From: Artocarpus heterophyllus
Taxonomy: Eukaryota > Streptophyta > Magnoliopsida > Rosales > Moraceae
Reading direction: 5' to 3'
Length of the DNA stretch: 64,000 nt
NCBI GenBank assembly: GCA_025403435.1
Contig: CM046353.1
Span: 24,712,259 to 24,776,258, forward strand
Shown here: positions 21,466 to 32,165 of the stretch, piece by piece
Layout: each line of letters starts with the position of its first letter
How positions within the stretch are numbered: position 1 is the first letter of the stretch
Position numbers and translations under genes: made by a program
Notes under the pieces: model-generated
What the model saw: the letters and a program-made list of their open reading frames with translations, nothing else
Told to the model about the DNA's origin: nothing
The model's database searches: none

Positions 21466-22218
21466 TGATGGAGACTTAGGGAGCTCAAATGCATGGAAGG
21501 TGGTTGACCCAATACAAGTTCCTACTGGACCAGTCACAAGAGCTCGAGCTAAGAAATTCAAGGAAGCACTAAATGGGCCGATTCACGAAATCTGGAATCA
21601 AGAAAATTTGTGCAAGCCCATTGACCCAGGCCCACGTCAACCACAACGGTACGTCAATTTGATCCAAGTTCTAGAAGAATCCGGATGAGTCAAGCTTGAA
21701 ATTAGCTCAAATTTTGCAAGATCAAGTCAATGGAAGAATTTTAGAAACTTTCCCATTTTGGCACACATACGGATTATTTGCACTTTCCTTTAATTGTTGG
21801 GCATGTAAATGGCTGAAAATCAGCCATTAAGACTTTCCTTTCTTTTGGTTTTTATTTTAGGCTTAGTAATTATGTTTGAATTTTTCAACTTTTCTTTTGG
21901 GCAACACTTTCCAATTTTGGCCTATAAATAGGCATTTCAAAGGTTAATGAAGAGATGAATGTTTATTTTCTGAGAGAAATAATTCTTTCTATGGTTCTTT
22001 GACGAACTTCATGAACTCTTCGGATCAATCCGAGTGTTCAACCCCGACTTATCAATCAAGCTTTCCATCCTTAATTGTGGCGTCTACGATATACCAAGGT
22101 TCTTGCTTCGATATAAGCAACGGGTCGCTTTGACTTCTATCCAAATCTAAGTAGAAACGATCTTGGTGCCTTCTTATTGATAATAAGTTTCGTCAGTATA
22201 TTGGTGAGGTTCTTATCA
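21466..22218 (+). repeat. E3 5' LTR (Fam2)
   Basis: It starts TGATGGAGACTTAGG and ends GGTTCTTATCA. The first 220 bases encode the CR-motif end of Fam2 pol ([16 protein letters not shown], stop at 21686). The TATA box TATAAATA is at 21923-21930. Confidence 0.93.
21923..21930 (+). promoter_or_regulatory. TATA box of the E3 5' LTR
   Basis: TATAAATA in the context TTTGGCCTATAAATAGGC is conserved in all Fam2 LTRs (45930 in E5). It lies about 290 bp before the LTR end, the expected promoter position. Confidence 0.65.
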
Positions 22219-22219
22219 T

Positions 22220-22233
22220 TTGGTATCAGAGCC
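22220..22233 (+). promoter_or_regulatory. Primer binding site of E3 (initiator tRNA-Met type)
   Basis: TTGGTATCAGAGCC follows the LTR directly. TGGTATCAGAGC is the usual complement of the plant initiator tRNA-Met 3' end and primes minus-strand DNA. The rest of the leader (to 22453) is AT-rich with a purine tract of AAAAGAAAAG type. Confidence 0.85.
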
Positions 22234-22453
22234 TCGGTTCTAGCCTCAGGTTTGTCTATCCTTCTTTGTTTCTGAATTCTAATTTATTACTTAGGTTCTA
22301 TTCTATTTTTTTTAAATAAAAAAAAATAGTCGAATTTAGAGTCTTAAACAAAAAAAAATCTGAAAAGAAAAGAAAGAAAAATCAAGAGGATCCAAAAAAA
22401 AAAAGGAAAAGAAAAAAAAATCAAGAGGATCGAAAAAAAAAAAAGTCTGGAGA

Positions 22454-23208
22454 TGACTGAGGACATCGTTAGCACAAGCAAGAGCACGTGGGAGACATAT
22501 TCAGATCCAATTCAAGTTCCCATTGGTCCGGTTACGAGAGGCTCGTGTGAAGAAGTTTAAAGAAACGCTTATTGGGCTGATTCAAGCAACTTGGGCTCAA
22601 GCTATTGCATGGAGGCCCATTGAGGGAATTGCATGTGACACCCAGACCAACAAATGCGTGATTCAAGCTCTAGAAGGGATTGAGTAATTTCGATTTCAGT
22701 TACTTTCCCGTTTTGAGGTGACACATGGCGAGAAGAATCAGCTTATGACCTTTTAATGTCTAGTTTCCTTTTTGCATTTGTTTTATTTCTATTATTGTAA
22801 GGCTTTTAAGCCATTAAGGGAACTTTCCTTATTTGCTTTAGATTTGATGTTTGGTAATTGATTTGCCCGAAATTCCATGGGCAATTAGGAGCTGAAAATT
22901 CGCATAGGGGAACCCCTATATATTGTAACGAATTTCATTCAATGGGATATACAAGTTTTAACACACAATTTGAGGTTTTAATTCTCTTTGGTTCCTAAAC
23001 GAACTATTCGCACTTATCGGAAGATTCCGTGACGTTCATTGACTTATCAATCAGTCCATCCATAGCTGATTGTGGCGTCCTCACATACCAAGGTTCGTGC
23101 TTCTTGTTAGGCATCGGGTCGCGGTTCCATCCATAACCGGTTAGGAATTTTGATCTTGGAAACCAATCTTGGTTAGGGTCGCGTCAGTTCTTGGCGGGGT
23201 TCGTATCA
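22454..23208 (+). mobile_element. Solo Fam1 LTR in the E3 leader, TSD GGAGA
   Basis: This 755-bp LTR runs TGACTGAGGACATC...TTCGTATCA, with one extra base in the first motif. GGAGA flanks both ends (22449-22453 and 23209-23213), and the E3 leader continues on the right as in E5 at 46530. It has only one copy of the 51-bp minisatellite. Its CR-motif frame is broken near 22540 by an extra base. Confidence 0.92.
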
Positions 23209-23560
23209 GGAGACCCTCCTTAAAATTTTTTGTTTCCTTTCCATTGTTTGAGTGTCCAGGTGTCCGAATTTGACCTCACCTCATAGTGCAAAAAAATTTG
23301 CTTCATTCTGAATTGCGTATCAAAATGTGTTGCTGAATTTGTTGCCGGATAGATTTTATTTTTGTTTGTGTAATTCCAAAAGAACTGAAAGAGAGAATAA
23401 GCGAGCCAAAAAAAAAAAGGCAAGAGTGGTGAGAATATTCGAGGGTAAAACCCAATTATTCGAGTGAAACACGAGTGAACTGAGTGACCAAGTGATAGAG
23501 TGATAGAGTGAAACACGTGAGGGAGAGAAGTAAGGTCCTTTATTATCTAACATTGTTTTG
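23209..23560 (+). other. E3 leader, second part, GAGTG-rich
   Basis: Untranslated leader continuing from 22453 and matching E5 46536-46870. A run of GAGTG motifs (about 23462-23522: GAGTGAAACACGAGTGAACTG and onwards) and the acceptor-like TTGTTTTGCAGG with a poly(A) run close it. No gene. Confidence 0.7.
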
Positions 23561-25717
23561 CAGGTTTAAAAAAAAAAAAAGAATCCAAATCAAGAAAGAG
23601 AAGCTGAAGATGATCTTCCACAACAAAACATTCCCAATCTTCAGTTGCAAGCATTAATGAGGCAAATGGAATGGTTGTTGACATGAGCGCTAAAGGCCAT
23701 TCATGAGAGATTAGATGAGGTTGATGCCAGAACACGTAATAGGCAGCCACAAAACATGCAAAATAGGCGGAGGGGTGGATTGGATCTTTCGGAGGAAGAT
23801 GAATTAGAAGAGTTGGAGGAACTACCGATAAATAGGGGCAGATTTAGGCATGGAAATGGGAATAGAGAAGCTAGGGACCGGGAAGACAATAATATGGGAG
23901 GTATTAAAATGAAGATTCCGCCATTCCGAGGGAAAAATGACCCTGGAGCTTACCTAGAGTGGGAGAAGAAAGTGGAGCTAGTGTTTGATTGCCATAACTA
24001 TTCACAGTTAAAGAAAGTTAAGCTTGCTGCAATTGAGTTCTCTGATTATGCGGTTGTATGGTGGGATCAGTTGGTAATGAATAGGTGACGAAACCGAGAA
24101 CACCCGATTGAGACATGGGAGGAGATGAAAACGGTGATGAGAAAGCAATTTGTACCCAACCATTACTACCGGGAATTGTACAAAAGGTTGCAAGGACTTA
24201 GACAAGGAAACAGGAGTGTGGAGGAATATTATCAAGAAATGAAAATAGCCATGATACGAGCCAATGTTGAACAAGATCGAGAAGCAACCATGGCAAGATT
24301 TTTGCAAGGGCTAAATTCGGATATTCAAGATAGGGTGGAGATGCAACACTATGTAGAGTTAGAAGACATGTTCCACATGGCCATCACAGTAGAGCGATAG
24401 CTCTAGAGGAGGGGTAGCTCATGTGCGAATGTTAGTTCGGCACCTTCTTCATGGAAGCCGAATTATGGGAAGAGAGAAGAGAAATTGGTCGCTAGGCCAA
24501 AGTTTGACCCAAAACCAGCCATGGCTAGCCCTTCAAGCCAAGGTAAACATGATTCATCCACTTCTCAAAACCGTGATATTAAATGTTTCAAATGCCAAGG
24601 CAGGGGTCACATCTCAAGCCAATGGCCAAACAAAAGAGTGATGGTGTTACGGGATGACGGAGAGGTTGTTACGGATGACGAATCGGAAGAGGACTCCATG
24701 CCACCATTGGAGGACGTGGATGAGGAGGAGTATGCTGTCCAAGGTGAATTGTTGGTCACTCGACAAGCCCTTAGTGTGCAAGCCAAAGAGGAAGAAGAAG
24801 AGCAACGTGAGAACATTTTTCATACTAGGTGCCACGTGCAGAACAAGGTATGTAGTGTGATAATAGATGGAGGAAGTTGTACGAACGTTGCTAGCACTAC
24901 TATGGTTGACAAATTAGGGCTGCCAACGACCAAACATCCTCAACCTTACAAGTTGTAATGGTTGAATAATAGTGGTGAAGTGAAGGTAACTAAATAGGCA
25001 TTAATTTCGTTTTGCATTGGTAGATACAAAGATGAAGTTTTGTGCGATGTAGTTCCAATGGAAGCCGGACACTTGTTACTAGGTCGACCATGGCAATTTG
25101 ATCGTCGAGTCAAACATGATGGCTACACCAATAAATATTCTCTTGTGCACAACCAGAGAACATTCACTCTTGTGCCAATGACACCAAAACAGGTTCATGG
25201 AGATCAAGTTTGGTTACAAAAGGAGAGTGAACAAAAAGGAGAGAATGAGAAAAAGAGAGAGAAAGGGAGTGAAAATAATGAGTGTTGGAGTGCAGAGAGA
25301 GAGTTCAGCCAGAGACGGAAAAAAGATAGAGGGGCCGAGAAAAAGGAGAGAAACGGAGAGAACATTGAGAGAGCCAGTACAAAAGAAGATTTGGCCAATG
25401 AGGTAAAAATAGAGAGAAAAACAAACTTTTATGCAAGAGAGAGTGATGTGAGAAGAGCTTTGTTTTCTAATCGGCCAATGATTTTACTCATGTATAAGGA
25501 GGCGTTATTAAACACTAACGATCTTGATTCCACCTTACATAGTTCTGTTGTTTCTCTTTTGCAGGAATATGAGGATATCTTTCCCGAGGAAACACCGCAA
25601 GGTTTACATCCAATCCACGGGATTGAACATCAAATCGACTTCATACCTGGAGCTACAATCCCAAACCGACCAGCCTATAGGAGTAATCCTGAGGAGACAA
25701 AGGAACTCCAACGGTAG
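23561..25717 (+). pseudogene. E3 gag, protease and charged linker
   Basis: The same frame as E5 holds the gag core (AYLEWEKKVELVFDCHNYSQ), the zinc knuckle CFKCQGRGHISSQW (the last Cys is Trp), the protease IIDGGSCTNVAS and a K, E and R-rich linker (25200-25420). No ATG follows the poly(A) run; the first in-frame ATG is at 23657. Stops in frame: TGA 23684, TGA 24086 (CGA in E5), TAG 24398 (CAG), TAG 24404, TAA 24956 (CAA), TAG 24995 (CAG) and TAG 25715 (CAG). The loss of the last zinc ligand and these stops make it non-functional. Confidence 0.88.
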
Positions 25718-27588
25718 GTAAGTGAGTTGATGGAGAAGGGACACGTGAGAGAAAGCATGAGCCCGTGCGCCGTACCAGTTTTACTTGTGCCTAAGAAAGA
25801 TGGGACTTGGAGGATGTGCGTTGATTGTCGAGCCATCAACAACATCACGGTAAAGTATCGACATCCCATTCCTCGCTTGGATGACATGTTAGATGAATTG
25901 CATGGTGCTTTGTGTTTTCTAAAATTGATCTGAAGAGTGGATATCATCAAATTCGCATGAAAGAGGGAGGCGAATGGAAGACAGCTTTCAAAACAAAACA
26001 AGGCTTGTATGAGTGGTTGGTAATGCCTTTCAGTTTAACTAATGCGCCTAGCACATTTATGCGTTTAATGAACCATGTTTTGTGAGCTTTTATTGGGAAA
26101 TTTGTCGTTGTTATTTTGATGATATCCTTATCTATAGCAGCAATCTGGATGATCATATTGAACATTTGAAACTTGTTTTAGATGTTTTACGGAAGGAAAA
26201 GTTGTATGCTAATCTTAAGAAGTGTACCTTTTGCACGGATAAGCTTGTTTTCTTGGTTTTGTTGTTAGTGCTCAAGGTATATAGGTTGACGAAGAAAAGG
26301 TTAGGGCTATCCAAGAATGGCCAAGTCCCACAAGCATTGGAGAAGTACTGGAGTTTTCATGGACTTGCCAGCTTTTACCGGCGGTTTGTAAGGGATTTCA
26401 GTACTTTGACTGCACCACTCACAGAAGTAATCAAGAAGAATGTTGGGTTCAAGTGGGGAGAAGAACATGAGAAGGCGTTTCAGCTTATTAAGCATAAGCT
26501 TACTCATGCTCCTTTACTTGCTTTACCTGATTTTTCTAAAACATTTGAAATTGAATGTGATGCTTCTGGTGTAGGCATAGGTGCCGTGCTGATGCAAGGA
26601 GGAGACCAATCGCGTATTTCAGTGAAAAATTGAGTGGGTCAACACTAAATTACCCGACTTATGACAAGGAGTTGTATGCGTTGGTTCGAGCATTAAAGAC
26701 TTGGCAACACTACCTATGGCCCAAGGAATTCGTGATTCACACTGATCACGAGTCATTGAAACATCTAAAGGGACAACAAAAGTTGAACAAGAGGCATGCC
26801 CGCTGGGTGGAATTCGTCGAGACATTTCCTTATGTCATTCAATACAAGCAAGGTAAGGAGAATGTTGTTGCGGATGCACTTTCTCACAGGTATGCATTAC
26901 TTTCTATCCTTGACGCTAAACTGCTTGGTTTTGAGCATATTAAGGATTTATATACTTTAGACCAAGATTTTAGTGAGGAGTATCGAGCTTGTGAGAAAAA
27001 CTCAATGGGTAAATTTTATAGACATGATGGATTTTTGTTTCGGGAGAATAAGCTTTGTGTGCCTAATTGTTCTTTGAGGGATTTTTTAGTGAGGGAATCC
27101 CATGGTGGCGGATTGATGGGGCATTTTGGAATTGCTAAAACTTTAGCTGCTTTGCAAGAACACTTCTTTTGGCCACACATGAAAAGGGATGTTGAAAGGA
27201 TATGTAGTAGATGTGTCATGTGTAGGCAAGCTAAATCAAGAGCACAACCCCATGGTTTATACACACCTTTGCCAATTCCTAGTGAGCCTTGGACTGATAT
27301 TTCAATGGACTTTGTGTTAGGTTTACCTAGGACCAAACGTGGGAAGGATAGTGTGTTTGTGGTTGTAGATCGGTTTTCTAAGATGGCACATTTTATTCCC
27401 TGTCATAAAACTGATGATGCATCACATGTTGCTGAATTGTTCTTTAGGGAGATTGTGAGAATACATGGCATGCCTAGGACAATTGTTTCAAATAGAGATG
27501 CTAAGTTCTTGAGCTACTTTTGGAAGACTTTGTGGAGTAAGTTAGGTACTAAGCTGTTGTTTTCTACTACTTGTCACCCACAAACTGA
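25718..27588 (+). pseudogene. E3 RT, RNase H and integrase, first part
   Basis: RT blocks [19 protein letters not shown] (25790), a damaged [20 protein letters not shown] (26112) and [11 protein letters not shown] (26357) are followed by RNase H ([13 protein letters not shown] near 26557, [10 protein letters not shown]) and the integrase zinc domain (CSRCVMC). The core motifs [11 protein letters not shown] and IVSNRDAKF follow (Asn replaces the catalytic-site Asp of SDRD, near 27490). Frameshifts occur near 25911, 26110, 26250 and 26605, and a TAG (CAG elsewhere) at 26282. It is interrupted at 27586 by a Fam2 LTR fragment. Confidence 0.88.
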
Positions 27589-27918
27589 TAAGAACCTCGC
27601 CAATATACTGACAAAACCCGTTATCAATAAGAAGGCACCAAGATCGTTTCTACTCAGATTTGGATGGAAGTCACCGTGACCCGTTGCTTATATCGAAGCA
27701 AAAACCTTGGTATATCATAGATGCCACAATCAAGGATGGAAAGCTTGATTGATAAGTCGGGGTTGAACGCTCGGATTGATCCGAAGAGTTCATGCAGTTC
27801 GTCAAAGAACCAAAGAAAGAATTATTTCTCTCAGAAAATAAACATTTGTTCCTTCATTAACCTTTGAAACGCCTATTTATAGGCCAAAATTACAAAGTGT
27901 TGCCCAAAAAGAAAAGTT
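27586..27918 (-). mobile_element. Fam2 LTR fragment in E3 integrase, with duplicated target
   Basis: It begins exactly at an LTR 3' terminus on the minus strand (TGATAAGAACCTCGCC) and stops inside the LTR after GCCCAAAAAGAAAAGTT, about 330 bp in and upstream of the TATA. Instead of a 5-bp TSD, about 29 bp of target (TTTTCTACTACTTG..CACCC, 27559-27588) is repeated with changes at 27924-27952. This looks like repair-mediated capture or a later rearrangement rather than normal integration. Confidence 0.75.
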
Positions 27919-27923
27919 ACAAA

Positions 27924-28758
27924 GTTTTCTACTACTTGCCACCCACAAATTGATGGTCAAACTAAGGTAGTAAATAGTACTTTGTCAACCTTATTAAGAG
28001 CAATCATCAATAAGAACATTAAATCATGGGAAGACTGTTTACCGCATGTTGAGTTTGCATATAACCGCTCTGTCCATTCTGCTACTAAGTATTCACCTTT
28101 TGAAATTGTTTATGGTTTTAATCTTTTATCACCATTGGATTTATCACCACTGCCTGTTTCTAAGCGTGTTAATTTAGATGGCAAAAGGAAGGCTGACTTT
28201 GTTAAACAGATTCATGAGAAAGCAAGACTCAACATTGAGCGAAGAATGGAACAATATGCAAAGCAAGCCAACAAGGGGCGACACAAGCTGATTTTTGAAC
28301 CTAGAGACTGGGTGTGGTTGCACTTTAGAAAGGAGTCTTTCCCAGAACAAAGAAAGTCCAAGTTGTTACCACGTGGAGATGGTCCATTTCAAGTCCTTGA
28401 AAGAATTAATGACAACGCTTACAAGTTGGATTTGCAAGGTGAGTATAATGTAAGTGCTACCTTCAATGTTTCTGATTTGAGTCCTTTTGATGCAGAGTCT
28501 GATTTGAGGACAAATCCTTTTCAAGAGGAGGGGAATGATGGAGACTTAGGGAGCTCAAATGCATGGAAGGTGGTTGACCCAATACAAGTTCCTGCTGGAC
28601 CAGTCACAAGAGCCCGAGCTAAGAAATTCAAGGAAGCACTAAATGGGCTGATCCATGAAATCTGGAATCAAGAAAATTTGTGCAAGCCCATTGACCCAGG
28701 CCCACGTCAACCACAACGGTACGTCAATTTGATCCAAGTTCTAGAAGAATCCGGATGA
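27924..28758 (+). pseudogene. E3 integrase, C-terminal part and CR motif
   Basis: After the inserted fragment the frame covers the TCHPQ-DGQT region with the catalytic Glu replaced: the codon expected to be Glu reads Lys in GQTKVV. It continues through [19 protein letters not shown], the GPF module and [15 protein letters not shown], then through the polypurine tract into the 3' LTR and the CR motif ([18 protein letters not shown]). It ends at 28756-28758. The reading frame differs from that before 27586. Confidence 0.85.
28523..28535 (+). promoter_or_regulatory. Polypurine tract, E3
   Basis: AAGAGGAGGGGAA immediately before the 3' LTR. It primes plus-strand DNA and at the same time encodes the EEGN residues. 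Confidence 0.88.
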
Positions 28759-29289
28759 GTCAAGCTTGAAATCAGCTCAAATTTTGCAAGATCAAGTCAA
28801 TGGAAGAATTTTGGAAACTTTCCCATTTTGGCACACATGTGGATTATTTGCACTTTCCTTTAATTGTTGGGCGTGTAAATGGATGAAAATCAGCCATTAA
28901 GACTTTCCTTTCTTTTGGTTTTTATTTTAGGCTTAGTAATTATGTTTGAATTTGTCAACTTTTCTTTTTGGGCAGCACTTTGTAATTTTGGCCTATAAAT
29001 AGGCGTTTCAAAGGTTAATGAAGAGATGAATGTTTATTTTCTGAGAGAAATAATTCTTTCTTTGGTTCTTTGACGAACTGCACGAACTCTTCAGATCAAT
29101 CCGAGCGTTCAACCCCGACTTATCAATCAAGCTTTCCATCCTTGATTGTGGCATCTATGATATACCAAGGTTCTTGCTTCGATATAAGCAACGGGTCACG
29201 GTGACTTCCATCCAAATCTGAGTAGAAACGATCTTGGTGCCTTCTTATTGATAACAGGTTTCGTCAGTATATTGGTGAGGTTCTTATCA
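28536..29289 (+). repeat. E3 3' LTR (Fam2)
   Basis: Pair of 21466-22218, with the same ends, followed by the CATGC duplication. Differences from the 5' LTR include GGGCTGATCCATG against GGGCCGATTCACG near 28646 and CACATGTGG against CACATACGG near 28836. Confidence 0.93.
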
Positions 29290-30030
29290 CATGCTCCTTT
29301 ACTTGCTTTACCTGATTTTTCTAAAACGTTAGAAATTAAATGTGATGCTTCTGGTGTAGGTATAGGTGCCGTGCTGATGTAAGGAGGGCGCCCAATAGCG
29401 TATTTCAGTGAAAAATTGAGTGGGTCAACACTAAATTACCCGACTATATGACAAGGAGTTGTACGCATTGGTTCGAGCATTAAAGACTTGGCAACACTAC
29501 CTATGGCCCAAGGAATTTTGTGATTCACACTGATCACGAGTCATTGAAACATTTGAAGGGATAGCAAAAGTTGAACAAGAGGCATGCCTGCTGGGTGGAA
29601 TTCATTGAGACATTTCCTTATGTCATCCAATATAAGCAAAAGTTGAACAAGAGGCATGCACTTTCTCGTAGGTACGCATTACTTTCTATCCTTGATGCTA
29701 AACTGCTTGGTTTTGAGCATATTAAGGATTTATACCCTTTAGACCAAGATTTTAGTGAGGAGTATCGAGCTTGTGAGAAAAACGCAATGGGTAAATTTTA
29801 TAGACATGATGGATTTTGTTTCAGGAGAATAAGCTTTGTGTGCCTAATTGTTCTTTGAGAGATTTGTTGGTGAGGGAATCCCATGATGGCAGATTGATGC
29901 GGCATTTTGGAATTGCTAAAACTTTAGCTGTTTTGCAAGAACACTTCTTTTGGCCAAACATGAAAAGGGATGTTGAAAGGATATGTAGTAGATGTGTCAC
30001 GTGTAGACAAGCTAAATCGAGAGCACAACC
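29290..30030 (+). pseudogene. Element H RNase H and integrase zinc domain
   Basis: It continues H directly from 21465: [26 protein letters not shown] with TAA in place of the Gln codon (29380), the HTDHESL block with a frameshift near 29518, and a damaged [13 protein letters not shown] region where KLNKRHALS is repeated (29640-29665). The integrase zinc domain ([16 protein letters not shown]) follows. The sequence ends at 30030 at the E4 LTR terminus. Many frameshifts; the copy is dead. Confidence 0.87.
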
Positions 30031-30419
30031 TGATAAGAACCTCACCAATATACTGACGAAACCCGTTATCAATAAAAAGGCACCAAGACCGTTTCTGCTC
30101 AGATTTGGATGGAAGTCACCATGACCCGTTGCTTATATCGAAGCAAGAACCTTGGTATATCGTAGACGCCACAATCAAGGATGGAAAGCTTGATTGATAA
30201 GTTGGGTATGAATGCCCGGATTGAACCGATGAGTTCGTGTAGTTCGTCAAAGAACCAAAGAAAGAATTTTCTCTCTCAGAAAAATAAACATTCATCTGTT
30301 CATTAACCTTGGAAACGCCTATTTATAGGCCAAAATTACAAAATGTCGTCCAAAAGGAAAAGTTGACAAATTCAAACATAACTACTAATCCTAATTTAAG
30401 CCTAAAATAAAAACCAAAA

Positions 30420-31183
30420 TGATGAGGACATCGTTACCACAAGCAAGAGCACGTGGGATGAGACATATTCAGATCCAATTCAAGTTCCCATTGGTCCGGT
30501 TACGAGAGCTCGTGCGAAGAAGTTCAAAGAAACGCTTATTGGGCTGATTCAAGCAACTTGGGCTCAAGCTATTGCATGGAGGCCCATTGAGGGAATTACA
30601 TGTGACATCCAGACCAACAAATGCGTGATTCAAGCTCTAAAAGGGACCGAGTAATTTCCATTTCAGTTACTTTCCCGTTTTGAGGCGACAAGTGGCGAGA
30701 AGAATCAGTTATTTACCTTTTAGGGTCTAGCTTCCTTTTTCTTTTACAAATATGCGTTTGTGTTATTTCTATTATTGTAAGGTTTTTAAGCCATTAAGGG
30801 AACTTACCTTATTCGCTTTAGATTAGACGTTTTTGTAATTGATTTGCCCGAAATTCCATGGGCAATTAGGAGCTGAAATTCGCATAGGGGAACCACTATA
30901 TTTTGTAATGAATTTCATTCAATGGAATATAAGTTTTAACACAATTTGAGGTTTAATTCTCTTCGGTTCCTAAACGAACTATTCGAACTTATCGAAAAAT
31001 TCCATGACGTTCATAGACTTATCAATCAGTCTATCCATAGCTGATTGTGGCGTCCTCACATACCAAGGTTCGTGCTTCTTGTAAGGCATCGGGTCGTGGT
31101 TCCATCCAGAACCGGTTAGGAATTTTGATCTTGGAAACCAATCTTGGTTAGGGTCGCGTCAGTTCTTGGCGGGGTTCGTATCA
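30420..31183 (+). mobile_element. Solo Fam1 LTR inside the E4 LTR
   Basis: This 764-bp LTR starts TGATGAGGACATCG and ends GTTCGTATCA. Flanks are CAAAA (30415-30419) and TAAAA (31184-31188), a 5-bp duplication with one mutation. The intact Fam2 LTR at 63121 reads CCAAAATAAAGG across the site, which confirms the insertion point. It carries one copy of the 51-bp minisatellite. Confidence 0.88.
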
Positions 31184-31422
31184 TAAAATAAAGAAAAGTC
31201 TTAATGGCTAATATTTAGTCATTTGCATGCCCAACAATTAAAGGAAAGTGTAATTTAATGCTCTTCAACAACTTGCACAAATGATCAGCCATGTGTGTGC
31301 CAATAATGGGAAAGTTTTCGAAATCCAGTCCATTGACTTGATCTTGCAAAATTTGAGCTGATTTCAAGCTTGACTCATACAGATTCTTCTAGAACTTGGA
31401 TCAAATTGATGCATCTTTGTGG

Positions 31423-32154
31423 CTAACGTGGGCCTGGGTCAATGGGCTTGCATAAATTTTCTTGATTCCAGATTTCGTGAATTAGCCCATTTAGTGCTTC
31501 CTTGAATTTCTTAGCTCGGGCTCTTGTGACTGGTCCAACAGGAACTTGTATTGGATCAACCACCTTCCTTGTATTTGAGCTCCCTAAGTCTCCATCATTC
31601 CCCTCCTCTTGACAAGGATTTGTCCTCAAATCAGACTCTGCATCAAAAGGACTCAAATCAGAAACATTGAAGGTAGCACTTACATTATACTCACCTTGCA
31701 AATCCAACTTGTAAGCATTGTCATTAATTCGTTCAAGGACTTGAAATGGACCATCTCCCCGCGGTAACAACTTTGACTTTCTTTGTTCCAGAAAACGCTC
31801 CTTTCTGAAGTGCAACCACACCCAGTCTCCAGGTTTGAAAATCAGCTTGTGTCGCCCCTTGTTGGCTTGCTTTGCATATTGTTCCATTCTTCGCTCAATG
31901 TTGAGTCTTGCTTTCTCATGAATCTGTTTAACAAAGTAGCCTTCGTTTTGCCATCTAAATTAACACACTCAGAAACAGGTAGTGGTGATAAATCCAATGG
32001 TGATAAAGGATTAAAACCATAAACAATTTCAAAAGGTCAATACTTAGTAGCAGAATGGACAGAGCAATTACATGCAAACTCAACATGTGGTAAACAATCT
32101 TCCCATGTTTTAATGTTTTTACTGGAGATTGCACTTAATATTTTTTAAGGTTGA
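31423..32154 (-). pseudogene. E4 integrase C-terminal region and CR motif
   Basis: A 154-codon frame from 31887 to 31423 holds [13 protein letters not shown], the GPF module, [15 protein letters not shown] and the LTR-encoded CR motif ([15 protein letters not shown]). Further right, the [12 protein letters not shown] and FAYN-like codons of the core end are readable with a frameshift near 31935. The catalytic core and everything upstream are missing. Confidence 0.82.
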
Positions 32155-32165
32155 CAATCTTCCCA

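Larger units (their letters stand above)
21466..29289 (+). mobile_element. E3: full-length Fam2 CRM element, TSD CATGC
   Basis: LTRs at 21466-22218 (753 bp) and 28536-29289 (754 bp) have TGATGGAG...TTCTTATCA ends, PBS after the first and polypurine tract before the second. CATGC flanks both sides (21461-21465 and 29290-29294). The LTRs differ at roughly 20 or more sites, so it is older than E1. It carries two later insertions: a solo Fam1 LTR in the leader (22454-23208) and a Fam2 LTR fragment in integrase (27586-27923). Gag-pol holds many stops, mostly C-to-T changes. Confidence 0.92.
30031..32154 (-). mobile_element. E4: minus-strand Fam2 element, 5'-truncated
   Basis: It consists of a 3' LTR (30031-30419 and 31184-31597) split by a solo Fam1 LTR, a polypurine tract (from 31598, with GACAAGGA beside it) and the C-terminal part of integrase up to about 32154. 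It entered or replaced H after GAGCACAACC. Its right end stops in the ATLL/IIKKN codons, followed by a few odd bases and then plus-strand Fam1 sequence, so no TSD is testable. A 5' deletion or abortive integration would explain it. Confidence 0.83.

Noticed and set aside
22219..22235. tRNA-like sequence TGGTATCAGAGC after LTRs
   Set aside because: Only about 14 bases match the complement of a tRNA end. It is a primer binding site, not a tRNA gene.
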